The notes below the pieces were generated by a model, which saw only the letters and a program-made list of their open reading frames with translations, made no database searches and had not been told where the DNA came from. A stretch of 13,112 nucleotides of DNA, from contig JACMKW010000535.1 in NCBI GenBank assembly GCA_014379885.1, forward strand, positions 1 through 13,112, in the 5' to 3' direction. The stretch is from Rhizobacter sp. (lineage in GTDB: Bacteria; Pseudomonadota; Gammaproteobacteria; Burkholderiales; Burkholderiaceae). Shown piece by piece: positions 1-6,120 of this stretch. The stretch's first letter is position 1, and each line of letters begins with the position of its first letter. The position numbers were made by a program, and so were the translations under genes.

Positions 1-664
1 CCGGCCCCAATGCGTTGGGCAGCACGTGGCGCCGCATGATGCGCAGCGGTGCCCCACCGATCACACGCGCCGCCTGCACATATTCCTTGTTGCGCTCGAC
101 CAGGGTAGAACCCCGCACGGTGCGCGCGTACTGCACCCAGCCCGTCAGCGAGATCGCCACGATCAACACGGCAAACGCCAGCGTGTCGTGTGCGGCGGGG
201 AACAACGCGCGCCCCACACCGTCCACCAGCAGAGCCACCAGGATGGCCGGGAAAGAGAGCATCACGTCGCATACCCGCATGATGAAGGCGTCGATCCGGC
301 CTCCGACAAAACCCGCCACCAGGCCCAGCGTCACGCCAATCAGCATCGACACCAGCACCGAGGCAACGCCCACCATCAGCGAGGTGCGAGTGCCATACAT
401 CAGCGCAGACAGGATGTCGCGCCCTTGCCCGTCGGTGCCAAGCAGGTAGTCGGCCCGGCCCTCGGGCATCCAGACGGGTGGCAACAATGAGTCTTTCAAC
501 TCCAGGGTGGCCAAGTCGGTAGGGTTGTGCGGTGCAACCAGATTGGCGAACGTCGCGCAGAACACGCAGACCAGGAGAGCAACCGCCGACACCATCGCCA
601 GCGGCGAACGCCGGAAGCTGTACCAGACATCTCCCCCAAACATTCGCGTCAGCGCTGCAGTCAC
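1..664 (-). CDS. ABC transporter permease, DppC/OppC family (partial, 3' end cut by window)
   Basis: Inner-membrane permease of a peptide/nickel-type ABC importer; with the DppB-like partner it forms the channel for substrate delivered by the binding protein encoded just upstream. I translated it by hand: the product begins MTAALTRMFGGDVWYSFRRS and has an N-terminal membrane segment, the family motif LGTDGQGRDILSALMYG around residues 75-91, several further hydrophobic segments, and near the cut end the ATPase-contact (EAA-type) loop EYVQAARVIGGAPLRIMRRH. I chose the GTG at 664 because it overlaps the binding-protein stop by 4 bp (GTGA) and because DppC relatives carry a short stretch before the FRRSP-like motif. 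An in-frame ATG at 643 is the alternative; neither has a clear Shine-Dalgarno sequence. About two thirds of the usual length is present. The family is certain; whether the substrate is a dipeptide, an oligopeptide or something else cannot be read from the sequence. Confidence 0.9.
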   Translation of the reverse strand, partial: MTAALTRMFGGDVWYSFRRSPLAMVSAVALLVCVFCATFANLVAPHNPTDLATLELKDSLLPPVWMPEGRADYLLGTDGQGRDILSALMYGTRTSLMVGVASVLVSMLIGVTLGLVAGFVGGRIDAFIMRVCDVMLSFPAILVALLVDGVGRALFPAAHDTLAFAVLIVAISLTGWVQYARTVRGSTLVERNKEYVQAARVIGGAPLRIMRRHVLPNALGP

Positions 665-2229
665 TTCACGGTGACCCAGCGATAGGGCATGTAGTTGTCG
701 GCCAGCTGCGTGAGTTCGATGTTTTTCTTCATCGCCCAGGCCAGCGCCTGCTGGTGCAGCGGCAGGTGGCCCACATCATCAGCGTGCAAGGTGAAGGCCT
801 CCTTGATCATGGCGTTGCGCTTGCCCTGGTCGGTCTCGCTCTGGATCTTGAGCGTGAGTTCATCCACCTTCGGATTGCTGTAGGCACCCAGATTGAACTG
901 GCCCTGGCCTTTGTCGGTGGGGCTGGCGGTCAAGGAAGTCAAGGCGTTGTGAGCGTCATAGGTGCTGGGCGTCCAGCCCAACAGGTAGAAGCTCGTGTCG
1001 CGTCGAAGGATCTTGGGGAAATAGGTGACCTTGGTTTCAGTCTGAAGATTCACCTTCACACCGATGCGTGCCAGATTGGCGGCCACCGCCTGGCAGATGT
1101 CGGCGTCGTTGACGTAGCGGTCATTGGGGCAATTCAGGCCCACTTCAAACCCAGCCGCATAGCCGGCATCAGCCATCAGCTTCTTCGCGCCCTCGACGTC
1201 ATACGGCAAGCGCTTGTTCTGCTCGGCCGAGAAGCCGCGAATGCCCGGCCCCACCATCAACGCCGTGGGCAGCGAAGCGCCGCGCATCACGCGGGTCTTG
1301 ATGGTCTCGATGTCGATCGCCTGGTAGAAGGCTTGGCGCACCCGCTTGTCCTTGAACGGGTTCTTGCCTTTGACGTTGGAGAACAGCAACTCGTCGCGCT
1401 TCTGGTCCATGCCCAGAAAGATGGTGCGCAGCTCAGGCCCTTGCATCACCTTCAGGCTCGGCGACGCCTTGATGCGCTCCACGTCCTGCAAGGGCACGGG
1501 CTCCATCAGGTCGATCTCGCCCGAGAGCAGGGCTGCGACCCGGGTGGCGGCATTGCCAATCGGCGTGAAGATCACTTCGTCGACATTGCCTTCGATCTTG
1601 CCCCAGTAGGTGCCATTGCGAACGAGCACGGTGCGCGCCGAGGGTTGGCGCTCCTTCAAGCGAAACGGGCCCGTGCCGTTGGCCTTGAAGCTGGCTGCGT
1701 TCTCGATGCCCTTGCGTCGGTCCACAGGGTTCGTGGCCTTGTTGTCCTCGCACCATTTCTTGCTCATCATGTAGACGCTGGCGAGCACGTCGGGAAGGAT
1801 GGGGAACGGCGTGGTGGTTTCGATCTCGACAGTGTTCGCATCGATCTTGCGCACCTCTTTGAACGATGAGGTGTAGCTCTGCATGTCGGAACCCGGGCCT
1901 GCGGCGCGGTTGAACGAGAAAACAACGTCGTCGGCACTGAAGGGCGTGCCATCGTGGAAGCTCACTCCCTTGCGCAACTCGAAGCGCCACACGGTGGGCT
2001 GAGTCTGCGCCCAGCGGACCGCGAGGCCAGGCGTCAGGGCCAGTTGTTTGTCGCGTGCGATCAATGGCTCGTAAACGTTGTTTGTGAAGGTGAGCTGCAA
2101 CGATTCGTTCAGCGAATGCGGGTCCATCGACTGCGCGTCACCCTGGTTGGCCACCCGCAGCGTGACCGCGTGGGCCATTCCAAAGGCCAGTCCAAAAGCA
2201 AGCGTCAAAAAAAAAGGTTTCAGTTTCAT
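661..2229 (-). CDS. ABC transporter periplasmic substrate-binding protein (SBP_bac_5, DppA/OppA-like)
   Basis: Periplasmic solute-binding protein of 522 residues, the usual length for the family-5 extracellular binding proteins that serve dipeptide, oligopeptide, glutathione and nickel importers. The N-terminus is a clear Sec signal peptide (KLKPFF, hydrophobic core, cleavage after AHA near residue 21). The mature part opens with TLRVANQGDAQSMDPHS and carries the family pattern YEPLIARD...LTPGLAVRW, then WRFELRKGVSFHDGTPFSADDV around residues 80-101. A cysteine pair in the C-terminal lobe (LNCPNDRYVNDADICQA) resembles the disulfide seen in many relatives. A strong ribosome-binding site, AGGAGA, lies 5 nt before the ATG. 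The gene sits 25 bp after the DppB-like gene and overlaps the DppC-like gene by 4 bp, so the three are one operon. The signal-peptide coding region holds a run of nine T (see findings). Ligand unknown. Confidence 0.95.
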   Translation of the reverse strand: MKLKPFFLTLAFGLAFGMAHAVTLRVANQGDAQSMDPHSLNESLQLTFTNNVYEPLIARDKQLALTPGLAVRWAQTQPTVWRFELRKGVSFHDGTPFSADDVVFSFNRAAGPGSDMQSYTSSFKEVRKIDANTVEIETTTPFPILPDVLASVYMMSKKWCEDNKATNPVDRRKGIENAASFKANGTGPFRLKERQPSARTVLVRNGTYWGKIEGNVDEVIFTPIGNAATRVAALLSGEIDLMEPVPLQDVERIKASPSLKVMQGPELRTIFLGMDQKRDELLFSNVKGKNPFKDKRVRQAFYQAIDIETIKTRVMRGASLPTALMVGPGIRGFSAEQNKRLPYDVEGAKKLMADAGYAAGFEVGLNCPNDRYVNDADICQAVAANLARIGVKVNLQTETKVTYFPKILRRDTSFYLLGWTPSTYDAHNALTSLTASPTDKGQGQFNLGAYSNPKVDELTLKIQSETDQGKRNAMIKEAFTLHADDVGHLPLHQQALAWAMKKNIELTQLADNYMPYRWVTVK

Positions 2230-2234
2230 TGCCT

Positions 2235-2240
2235 TCTCCT
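2235..2240 (-). promoter_or_regulatory. Ribosome-binding site of the binding-protein gene
   Basis: On the minus strand AGGAGA stands 5 nt before the ATG at 2229. It is the only strong Shine-Dalgarno sequence in the three-gene ABC operon, which fits the need to make more binding protein than permease. Confidence 0.75.
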
Positions 2241-2254
2241 TGGGTCATGAGGTG

Positions 2255-3238
2255 TCAATGAGCCTTGCCCGACGAATCGGCGCTCAGGCGTGGATCGACA
2301 GCAAAGTACAGCAAATCAACCACCAGGTTGATCGATACGAACACCAGCGCAACCACACACAGATAGGCGGCCATCACCGGAATGTCTGCGAAGGTCACGG
2401 CCTGAATGAATAACAGGCCCATGCCGGGCCACTGAAAAACCTGCTCGGTAATGATCGAGAAAGCAATCAGCGAGCCCAGTTGCAGCCCCGTGATCGTGAT
2501 GACGGGTACCAGTGTGTTCTTGAGTGCGTGGCCGAAATACACCACCCGGTTGGGCAACCCTCTGGCTCGCGCGAAGCGGATGAAATCAGTCCGCAAAGCC
2601 TCGAGCATCTCGGCGCGCACCAGGCGCATGGTCAACGTGAGTTGGTACACGGCCAGTGTGGTGGCCGGGAGGATCAAATGCTTCCAACCATCCACGCTGA
2701 GCAACCCCGTCACCCAACCCCCCAGATCGGTCAGTTCGCCACGGCCGAAGCTTGGCAACCATTGCAGCAGCACCGCAAACACCAGGATCAGCAGGATCCC
2801 GATCAGGAAGGTCGGCAGCGACACCCCCAGCAGCGAGAGCGTCATCAGCGTTTGCGCCAAGAAGCCACCGCGGCGCAAGGCGGCATACACGCCCATCGGA
2901 ATGCCGAGCAACAGCGCCAGCAAGGCAGCCACCAGAGACAACTCAAGCGTGGCAGGAAAGCGCTCAGCCAGCAGCGAAGACACCTTGCGGCCCTGGCGCA
3001 GGCTCAGCCCAAACTCACCTTGCAGCGCATTGCCTACAAAGCGCACGAACTGAAGCGGGAATGGCTTGTCCAGCCCGAGGTCGGCTCGCAATTGCTCGCG
3101 TTGCGCGGGCGTCGCATCCTGCCCCAGCAGGTTGGTCACCGGGTCGCCCACGTACTGAAACAGCATGAAGGCGATGAAAGCCACAGCCAGCATGACGGCG
3201 ATGGCTTGAAGCAGGCGACGAAGAATGAAGGCAATCAT
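2255..3238 (-). CDS. ABC transporter permease, DppB/OppB family
   Basis: Inner-membrane permease (327 residues) of the same peptide-type importer. It starts MIAFILRRLLQAIAVMLAVA with the first membrane helix at about residues 10-30. The periplasmic part contains the DppB/OppB pattern DPVTNLLGQDATPAQREQLRADLGLDKP (32-59, shown in family consensus by LGLDKP) and GEFGLSL. Further helices lie at about 100-120, 130-160, 188-205, 245-265 and 290-312. The ATPase-contact loop is at about 209-245 (EALRTDFIRFARARGL), followed by the conserved EQVFQWPGMG and a C-terminal DPRL. The reading frame is open upstream to 3334, but that extension would run through the porin terminator and has no family similarity, so I start at ATG 3238. 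It is the first gene of the operon. No good Shine-Dalgarno sequence or promoter is evident in the 111-bp gap before it. Confidence 0.93.
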   Translation of the reverse strand: MIAFILRRLLQAIAVMLAVAFIAFMLFQYVGDPVTNLLGQDATPAQREQLRADLGLDKPFPLQFVRFVGNALQGEFGLSLRQGRKVSSLLAERFPATLELSLVAALLALLLGIPMGVYAALRRGGFLAQTLMTLSLLGVSLPTFLIGILLILVFAVLLQWLPSFGRGELTDLGGWVTGLLSVDGWKHLILPATTLAVYQLTLTMRLVRAEMLEALRTDFIRFARARGLPNRVVYFGHALKNTLVPVITITGLQLGSLIAFSIITEQVFQWPGMGLLFIQAVTFADIPVMAAYLCVVALVFVSINLVVDLLYFAVDPRLSADSSGKAH

Positions 3239-3289
3239 CTGGAGCGCAGTTGTACAACGATCTGAGGTGTTTGCCGGGCCCGCCCCATG

Positions 3290-3312
3290 AAAAAGGCCGC
3301 CCGAAGGCGGCC
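3290..3312 (-). terminator. Rho-independent terminator of the porin gene
   Basis: Read on the minus strand, a perfect 7-bp stem (GGCCGCC/GGCGGCC, 3295-3301 with 3306-3312) closes a TTCG tetraloop and is followed by five T (3294-3290). It lies 38 bp beyond the porin stop codon. Stable UUCG-type loop, GC-only stem and U-tract make this a textbook intrinsic terminator. It should separate porin transcription from the downstream ABC operon. Confidence 0.9.
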
Positions 3313-3349
3313 TGGAATTCAAGTTCGCGCACAAGGCGCGAGTGTTGAA

Positions 3350-4396
3350 TCAGAAGTCGTGACGCACGCCCAGATTGAAGGCGTTGTTGTTTGTATAACT
3401 GGTACCAGGAACGGTAACGACACCGTCCTTCTTAGCTGAGCCGTAGTCGGCGTACACACGAGTCCGCTTGCTCAGGAAGTAGTCGTAGCCGATACCGAAC
3501 TTCGTTTCCGTCTTGTCGTCTTGCGGGGTGTAGCGCAGGACCATGGCCTTCAACACGCCCGGGCCAATCGGTGCGGTCAGGGCAACTTGCGCCAGCTTGT
3601 TGGTGTTGACACTGCCAACGCCAGTCTTGCTGCGAGCGAAGTACACCATGGGGCGGATCACGCCAAAGTTGTAGGCGAAGCCGACGTTAAACAGCGAATT
3701 GCCGTCAACAGTGTTGCCAGCGGCACCAGCAGGACCACCAGAGACCTTCTCGTAGCCCACGCCAGCATAGATAGGACCGGCAGTGTATTCAGCATTAACG
3801 CCCGCATCACGGCCATGCACAGCTTCGCCGAGACCGACGGCAGCATTTGCAGTGAAACCACCCAAGTTCGGAGTCTTGTAGCCCACCGTGTTGGAGCTGC
3901 GCACACCAGGACCATTCGGGCCAGGTGTCAAAAAGCCAGCAAAGCCCTTGCTGCCCACTTGAGCGACACCGTCATAACCGAACGGATCGGTTTTCAGGTT
4001 GATCCAGAAAGCCGGGGTGTACCAACGGCCGAAGTACACGCTACCAGCAGCAGCGCTGGTCAGCTGCACGTACGAACCGCCGTCCCAGAACACGGACGCC
4101 GCGGTGGCGCTCGAGCTGCCGGCGCCGGTGTCCGGCTGAAAGCGATGTTCGAACAGGAACTGAGCCGACAGGCCGCCGCCCAGATCTTCATTGCCACGGA
4201 AACCCAGGCGCGAGCCGTGGGCTTGCTTGAGTTGCCAAGCTTCCGAGGTGCCGTTTGCGCCCGTGTTAGGAGCGGTACCGCCATTGCCCTTGGTGATGCC
4301 TTGGTCGATTTGACCGTAGATGGTCACCGACGATTGAGCTGATGCAGCACCAGCGAAAGCGCCCAGAACTGCGAGAGCGAGAAGAGATTTTTTCAT
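3350..4396 (-). CDS. Gram-negative general porin (OmpC-like, Porin_4 family)
   Basis: Outer-membrane beta-barrel protein of 348 residues that should form trimeric diffusion channels. The signal peptide is typical for Burkholderiales porins (MKKSLLALAVLGAFAGAASA, cleaved before QSSVTIYGQIDQG). The mature chain alternates short beta strands and loops rich in Gly, Asn and Thr: GNEDLGGGLSAQFLFEHRF near residues 70-88, SVYFGRWYTPAFW before the constriction loop, and the terminal strand NLGVRHDF ending in the Phe that the BAM assembly machinery recognises. AGGAGA lies 8 nt before the ATG. The gene has a long upstream region (261 bp to coq7) and its own terminator, as expected of a strongly expressed monocistronic unit. 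Base composition is less GC-rich than in the flanking genes, common for highly expressed porins and not by itself a sign of transfer. Channel selectivity cannot be told. Confidence 0.95.
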   Translation of the reverse strand: MKKSLLALAVLGAFAGAASAQSSVTIYGQIDQGITKGNGGTAPNTGANGTSEAWQLKQAHGSRLGFRGNEDLGGGLSAQFLFEHRFQPDTGAGSSSATAASVFWDGGSYVQLTSAAAGSVYFGRWYTPAFWINLKTDPFGYDGVAQVGSKGFAGFLTPGPNGPGVRSSNTVGYKTPNLGGFTANAAVGLGEAVHGRDAGVNAEYTAGPIYAGVGYEKVSGGPAGAAGNTVDGNSLFNVGFAYNFGVIRPMVYFARSKTGVGSVNTNKLAQVALTAPIGPGVLKAMVLRYTPQDDKTETKFGIGYDYFLSKRTRVYADYGSAKKDGVVTVPGTSYTNNNAFNLGVRHDF

Positions 4397-4404
4397 TGCG
4401 ACTA

Positions 4405-4410
4405 TCTCCT
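4405..4410 (-). promoter_or_regulatory. Ribosome-binding site of the porin gene
   Basis: AGGAGA on the minus strand, 8 nt before the porin ATG at 4396. It fixes the start, which also gives a complete signal peptide. Confidence 0.8.
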
Positions 4411-4437
4411 AGGTTGAAAAAGAGGTCCCGATCAAAT

Positions 4438-4452
4438 CCCCCCTCTTCGGGG
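4438..4452 (-). other. Possible hairpin in the porin mRNA leader
   Basis: On the minus strand CCCC-GAAGA-GGGG can fold into a short GC hairpin about 40 nt before the porin start codon. There is no U-tract, so it is not a terminator. It might stabilise the leader or affect small-RNA pairing. It is short enough to be chance in GC-rich DNA. Confidence 0.25.
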
Positions 4453-4552
4453 ACACCGGGCCGAACTCCTCAGCGGAAGTTGCCGTATTGCACCAGAGGG
4501 CCGTTGGGCTTGCAAAGGTTCACCTTCGAAATGAGAGCTGAATGTTGTCACC

Positions 4553-4576
4553 GCACAACGAGAAAAAAGGTTGTGC
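4553..4576. promoter_or_regulatory. Inverted repeat in the porin-coq7 divergent intergenic region
   Basis: A perfect 7-bp inverted repeat GCACAAC - 10 nt GAGAAAAAAG - GTTGTGC. It lies 157 bp before the porin start and 82 bp before the coq7 start. The purine-rich A-tract between the arms and the position between divergent genes suit a dimeric regulator's operator or a stem-loop in a long porin leader. I could not define convincing -35/-10 boxes for either gene, so its relation to the promoters is unknown. Confidence 0.4.
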
Positions 4577-4657
4577 TGAAGCTCTGAAATTACCCATGAA
4601 TCCAGGTCAATAAACAGTGAGAAAAATGCTTCACCCACTAGGGTAATCTCGGGGGCA

Positions 4658-5311
4658 ATGAACTCTTCGAACGCCATGAAACCCCACTCCGTGATCGACG
4701 ACTGGCTGAACGCAGCAGACGGTGCATTGCGCACGCTCGCCGGCGCAAACCGCGCGGCCCGCGCTGCACCTCAGCCGGGCTTGGAGCAACCCACTCTCGA
4801 TGCCGATCAAGCCCGGCTGTCTGCCTCATTGATGCGCGTCAACCATGTTGGCGAAGTTTGTGCGCAGGCGCTTTACAACGCGCAACTCCTCGCCACGCGC
4901 GACCCGGTTCTGCGCGCCAGCTTTCAGCAGGCAGCGCGTGAAGAGACGGATCACCTGGCCTGGACGCACCAGCGCTTGCGCGAGTTGAATGCACGGCCCA
5001 GCCTTTTGAATCCGCTTTGGTACGCGGGTTCGTTCGGCATTGGTTGGCTGGCGGGGCGCCTGGGCGACCGCGTCAGTCTCGGCTTCGTGGTCGAGACCGA
5101 AGCCCAGGTGGAACAGCACCTTGCTTCTCACCTCGACCGTTTGCCGGTCAACGACCTGACCTCACGCGCCATCGTGCAGCAGATGAAGGAAGATGAAGCG
5201 CATCACGGGGCCCAAGCCCAGCAAGCTGGCGCCGCCAAGCTACCCGCGCCGGTGCGCTGGGCGATGCGCGCCGCCGCCAAGGTCATGACGACAACCGCGC
5301 ACCATCTCTGA
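4658..5311 (+). CDS. coq7: 2-polyprenyl-3-methyl-6-methoxy-1,4-benzoquinone monooxygenase (ubiquinone biosynthesis)
   Basis: Diiron hydroxylase that adds the C6 hydroxyl of the ubiquinone ring (demethoxyubiquinol to demethylubiquinol), performed by UbiF in E. coli and by Coq7 in many betaproteobacteria. The 217-residue product carries the expected carboxylate-bridged ligands: Glu66 in [15 protein letters not shown], the ExxH pair E96/H99 in REETDHLAW, the [10 protein letters not shown] helix at 145-154, and the second ExxH pair E180/H183 in [11 protein letters not shown]. An apolar stretch at about 116-135 ([20 protein letters not shown]) fits the membrane-facing surface used to reach the quinone. 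I start at ATG 4658, where a weak GGGGG lies 3 nt upstream; ATG 4676 is a possible alternative and neither alters a motif. The gene is monocistronic, divergent from the porin, and converges on the OsmC gene with 12 bp between stops. Confidence 0.95.
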   Translation: MNSSNAMKPHSVIDDWLNAADGALRTLAGANRAARAAPQPGLEQPTLDADQARLSASLMRVNHVGEVCAQALYNAQLLATRDPVLRASFQQAAREETDHLAWTHQRLRELNARPSLLNPLWYAGSFGIGWLAGRLGDRVSLGFVVETEAQVEQHLASHLDRLPVNDLTSRAIVQQMKEDEAHHGAQAQQAGAAKLPAPVRWAMRAAAKVMTTTAHHL

Positions 5312-5323
5312 GCACACTGAGCC

Positions 5324-5746
5324 TCATGCCTCGATAAGCTCGTAGCTGGTGCTGATCTCGGCCGTCTTGGCCAGCATGATGCTTGCCGAACAATATTTTT
5401 CGTGCGACATCTGGATCGCCCGCTGCACGGCCACCTCGGGCAAGGCCTTGCCGGTGACCACGAAATGCATGTGAATGCTGGTAAAGACCTTGGGTTCGGT
5501 GGCCGCACGCTCTGATGTGAGCTTCACTTGGCAGCCCAGCACCTGGTGCCGGCCACGCTTGAGGATCAGCACCACGTCGTAGGCGGTGCATCCGCCTGCG
5601 CCGGCGAGCACCGTTTCCATGGGGCGCGGCGCGAGATTGCGCCCTCCGCCATCTGGCGCGCCATCCATCATCAGCACATGACCACTGCCGGTTTCAGCCA
5701 TGAAGGCCATGCCGCTGGCCGCCACCCAATTGATCGTGCATTCCAT
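5324..5746 (-). CDS. OsmC family protein (YhfA-like)
   Basis: Small redox protein of the OsmC/Ohr superfamily; members reduce peroxides through a reactive cysteine pair, though the substrate of the YhfA-like branch is poorly known. The 140-residue chain has both conserved cysteines in the standard contexts: Cys53 in LAGAGGCTAYDVV and Cys119 in HEKYCSASIML. Before Cys53 lies GRNLAPRPMETVL (residues 35-47), supplying the Arg and Glu that position the cysteine in this fold. Length and motif spacing are normal for YhfA relatives and unlike Ohr, which has a different N-terminal dimer arm. It starts at ATG 5746 (MECTINWV), the usual start in relatives, without a clear ribosome-binding site. It stands alone and faces the candidate small RNA across a shared upstream region with TTGCG/CGCAA half-sites, a possible operator. 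Confidence 0.92.
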   Translation of the reverse strand: MECTINWVAASGMAFMAETGSGHVLMMDGAPDGGGRNLAPRPMETVLAGAGGCTAYDVVLILKRGRHQVLGCQVKLTSERAATEPKVFTSIHMHFVVTGKALPEVAVQRAIQMSHEKYCSASIMLAKTAEISTSYELIEA

Positions 5747-5828
5747 CGTGTGTCTCGACTGCTGAAGTTGTCACCAAAACGGTGATTGTGCGGCCCCTCA
5801 CGCATGCCGCCCTGCGCGCATGCATATG

Positions 5829-5850
5829 CGCAAATATTATTGCGGCGCAA
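5829..5850. promoter_or_regulatory. TTGCG/CGCAA half-site cluster, candidate operator
   Basis: Three half-sites in 22 bp: CGCAA (5829-5833), TTGCG (5840-5844) and CGCAA (5846-5850). The first and second are inverted around ATATTA; the second and third form the palindrome TTGCG-G-CGCAA. The cluster covers the proposed -35 of the small RNA and lies about 100 bp before the OsmC start, so one regulator could govern both. The regulator is unknown. Confidence 0.4.
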
Positions 5851-5868
5851 CATGAGTGCGGATACACT
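5840..5868 (+). promoter_or_regulatory. Candidate sigma70 promoter of the small RNA
   Basis: TTGCGG (5840-5845) and TACACT (5863-5868) are separated by 17 bp. The -10 keeps the three most conserved bases (T1, A2, T6), and the -35 keeps TTG. Transcription would start near 5875. The support is the ideal spacing and a perfect terminator about 100 nt downstream; the boxes alone would be weak evidence. Confidence 0.45.
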
Positions 5869-5874
5869 TGCCCC

Positions 5875-5977
5875 ACTGGCGTGCAGCGCGATTTTTCAGC
5901 CCCACGTCAACCGTTTGTCTCCTCCACCTCCTCCATTGGTGGATTCAACCCAAGGCAGCAATGCCTTGGGTTTTTTT
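5875..5977 (+). ncRNA. Candidate small RNA with anti-Shine-Dalgarno CCUCC loop
   Basis: No protein gene precedes the strong terminator at 5949-5977 on this strand, so something short is probably transcribed here. From the proposed start near 5875 the RNA would be about 100 nt. It contains a 6-bp hairpin TCCACC/GGTGGA (5923-5928 with 5938-5943) whose 9-nt loop is TCCTCCATT, preceded by another TCTCCTCC at about 5918-5925. CCUCC is complementary to the Shine-Dalgarno core GGAGG, so the loop could pair with ribosome-binding sites, as known for CCUCCUCCC-motif small RNAs in alphaproteobacteria. The 5' part (5875-5920) shows no strong fold by eye. I do not recognise it as 6S, SRP, tmRNA or RNase P RNA. 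Alternatives are a 5' leader of ilvA with an attenuator, or readthrough from a remote promoter. The 5' end is approximate. Confidence 0.45.
5949..5977 (+). terminator. Rho-independent terminator
   Basis: A perfect 9-bp stem CCCAAGGCA/TGCCTTGGG (5949-5957 with 5962-5970) closes a GCAA tetraloop and is followed by seven T (5971-5977). It is on the plus strand, 146 bp before the ilvA ATG. The nearest plus-strand protein gene upstream is coq7, over 600 bp away beyond the minus-strand OsmC gene. It therefore most likely ends a short non-coding transcript or an attenuated leader. Confidence 0.9.
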
Positions 5978-5997
5978 CTGGGTCGAACGGCCCGCCG

Positions 5998-6003
5998 TAT
6001 GAT
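5998..6003 (+). promoter_or_regulatory. Possible -10 box of ilvA
   Basis: TATGAT matches the sigma70 -10 consensus at five of six positions and lies just after the terminator, where an ilvA promoter would be expected. The sequence 17 bp upstream, TTTCTG, is a poor -35. Transcription would start near 6010 and give a leader of about 110 nt. Confidence 0.4.
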
Positions 6004-6039
6004 CCGGCGCCCCAGCACAACCACCCCGCAGGAGAGCCC

Positions 6040-6120
6040 ATGCGCCCCCACGCTCACGTCCGTTCGCTGCCCCCCAAGGGGGCGCAAGCCTGCCTTGGGG
6101 CGGCCCGGCGGGAGGCTTGA
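6040..6120 (+). CDS. Possible small leader ORF before ilvA (26 codons)
   Basis: ATG 6040 has a well-placed AGGAG at 6030-6034, 5 nt upstream, better than most ribosome-binding sites in this window. It would encode MRPHAHVRSLPPKGAQACLG plus AARREA and stop at TGA 6118-6120, 2 nt before the ilvA ATG and in a different frame, so the two could be translationally coupled. The peptide has no Ile, Thr or Leu run, so it is not a classic ilv attenuator peptide. Most of it lies in a GC-rich palindromic repeat, so it is probably not a conserved protein. The start site may be the former ilvA start (see findings). Confidence 0.25.
   Translation: MRPHAHVRSLPPKGAQACLGAARREA
6046..6116. repeat. GC-rich palindromic intergenic repeat (REP-like)
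   Basis: The block contains GCCCCCC-AA-GGGGGC (6069-6083) nested with a perfect 8-bp inverted repeat CCCCAAGG/CCTTGGGG (6072-6079 with 6093-6100), followed by GCGGCCCGGCGGG. The look is that of dispersed palindromic elements I remember from Comamonadaceae genomes (CGCTGCCCCCCAAGGGGGC... GGGGCGGCCCGGCGG). That memory is the main reason for the call, because a single copy in this window cannot show that it is repeated. There is no T-tract, so it is not an intrinsic terminator, but folded in the leader it could hold the ilvA start region. Confidence 0.5.

Noticed and set aside
532..1869. Long plus-strand open frame (445 codons)
   Set aside because: It is the antisense of the well-supported binding-protein gene, its product is rich in His, Gln and Arg without family motifs, and it has no ribosome-binding site.
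3239..3334. N-terminal extension of the DppB-like permease to ATG 3334
   Set aside because: The extension covers the porin terminator and has no resemblance to the permease family, which starts with the hydrophobic helix at MIAFILRR.
5921..5977. End of a tmRNA or a tRNA
   Set aside because: The CTCCACC and GGTGGATTC strings recall a tRNA-like end, but no acceptor stem, T-arm or upstream partner can be built, and the stem pairs locally instead.
6072..6100. Second terminator from the CCCCAAGG/CCTTGGGG dyad
   Set aside because: No T-tract follows on either strand; the dyad fits a palindromic repeat better.
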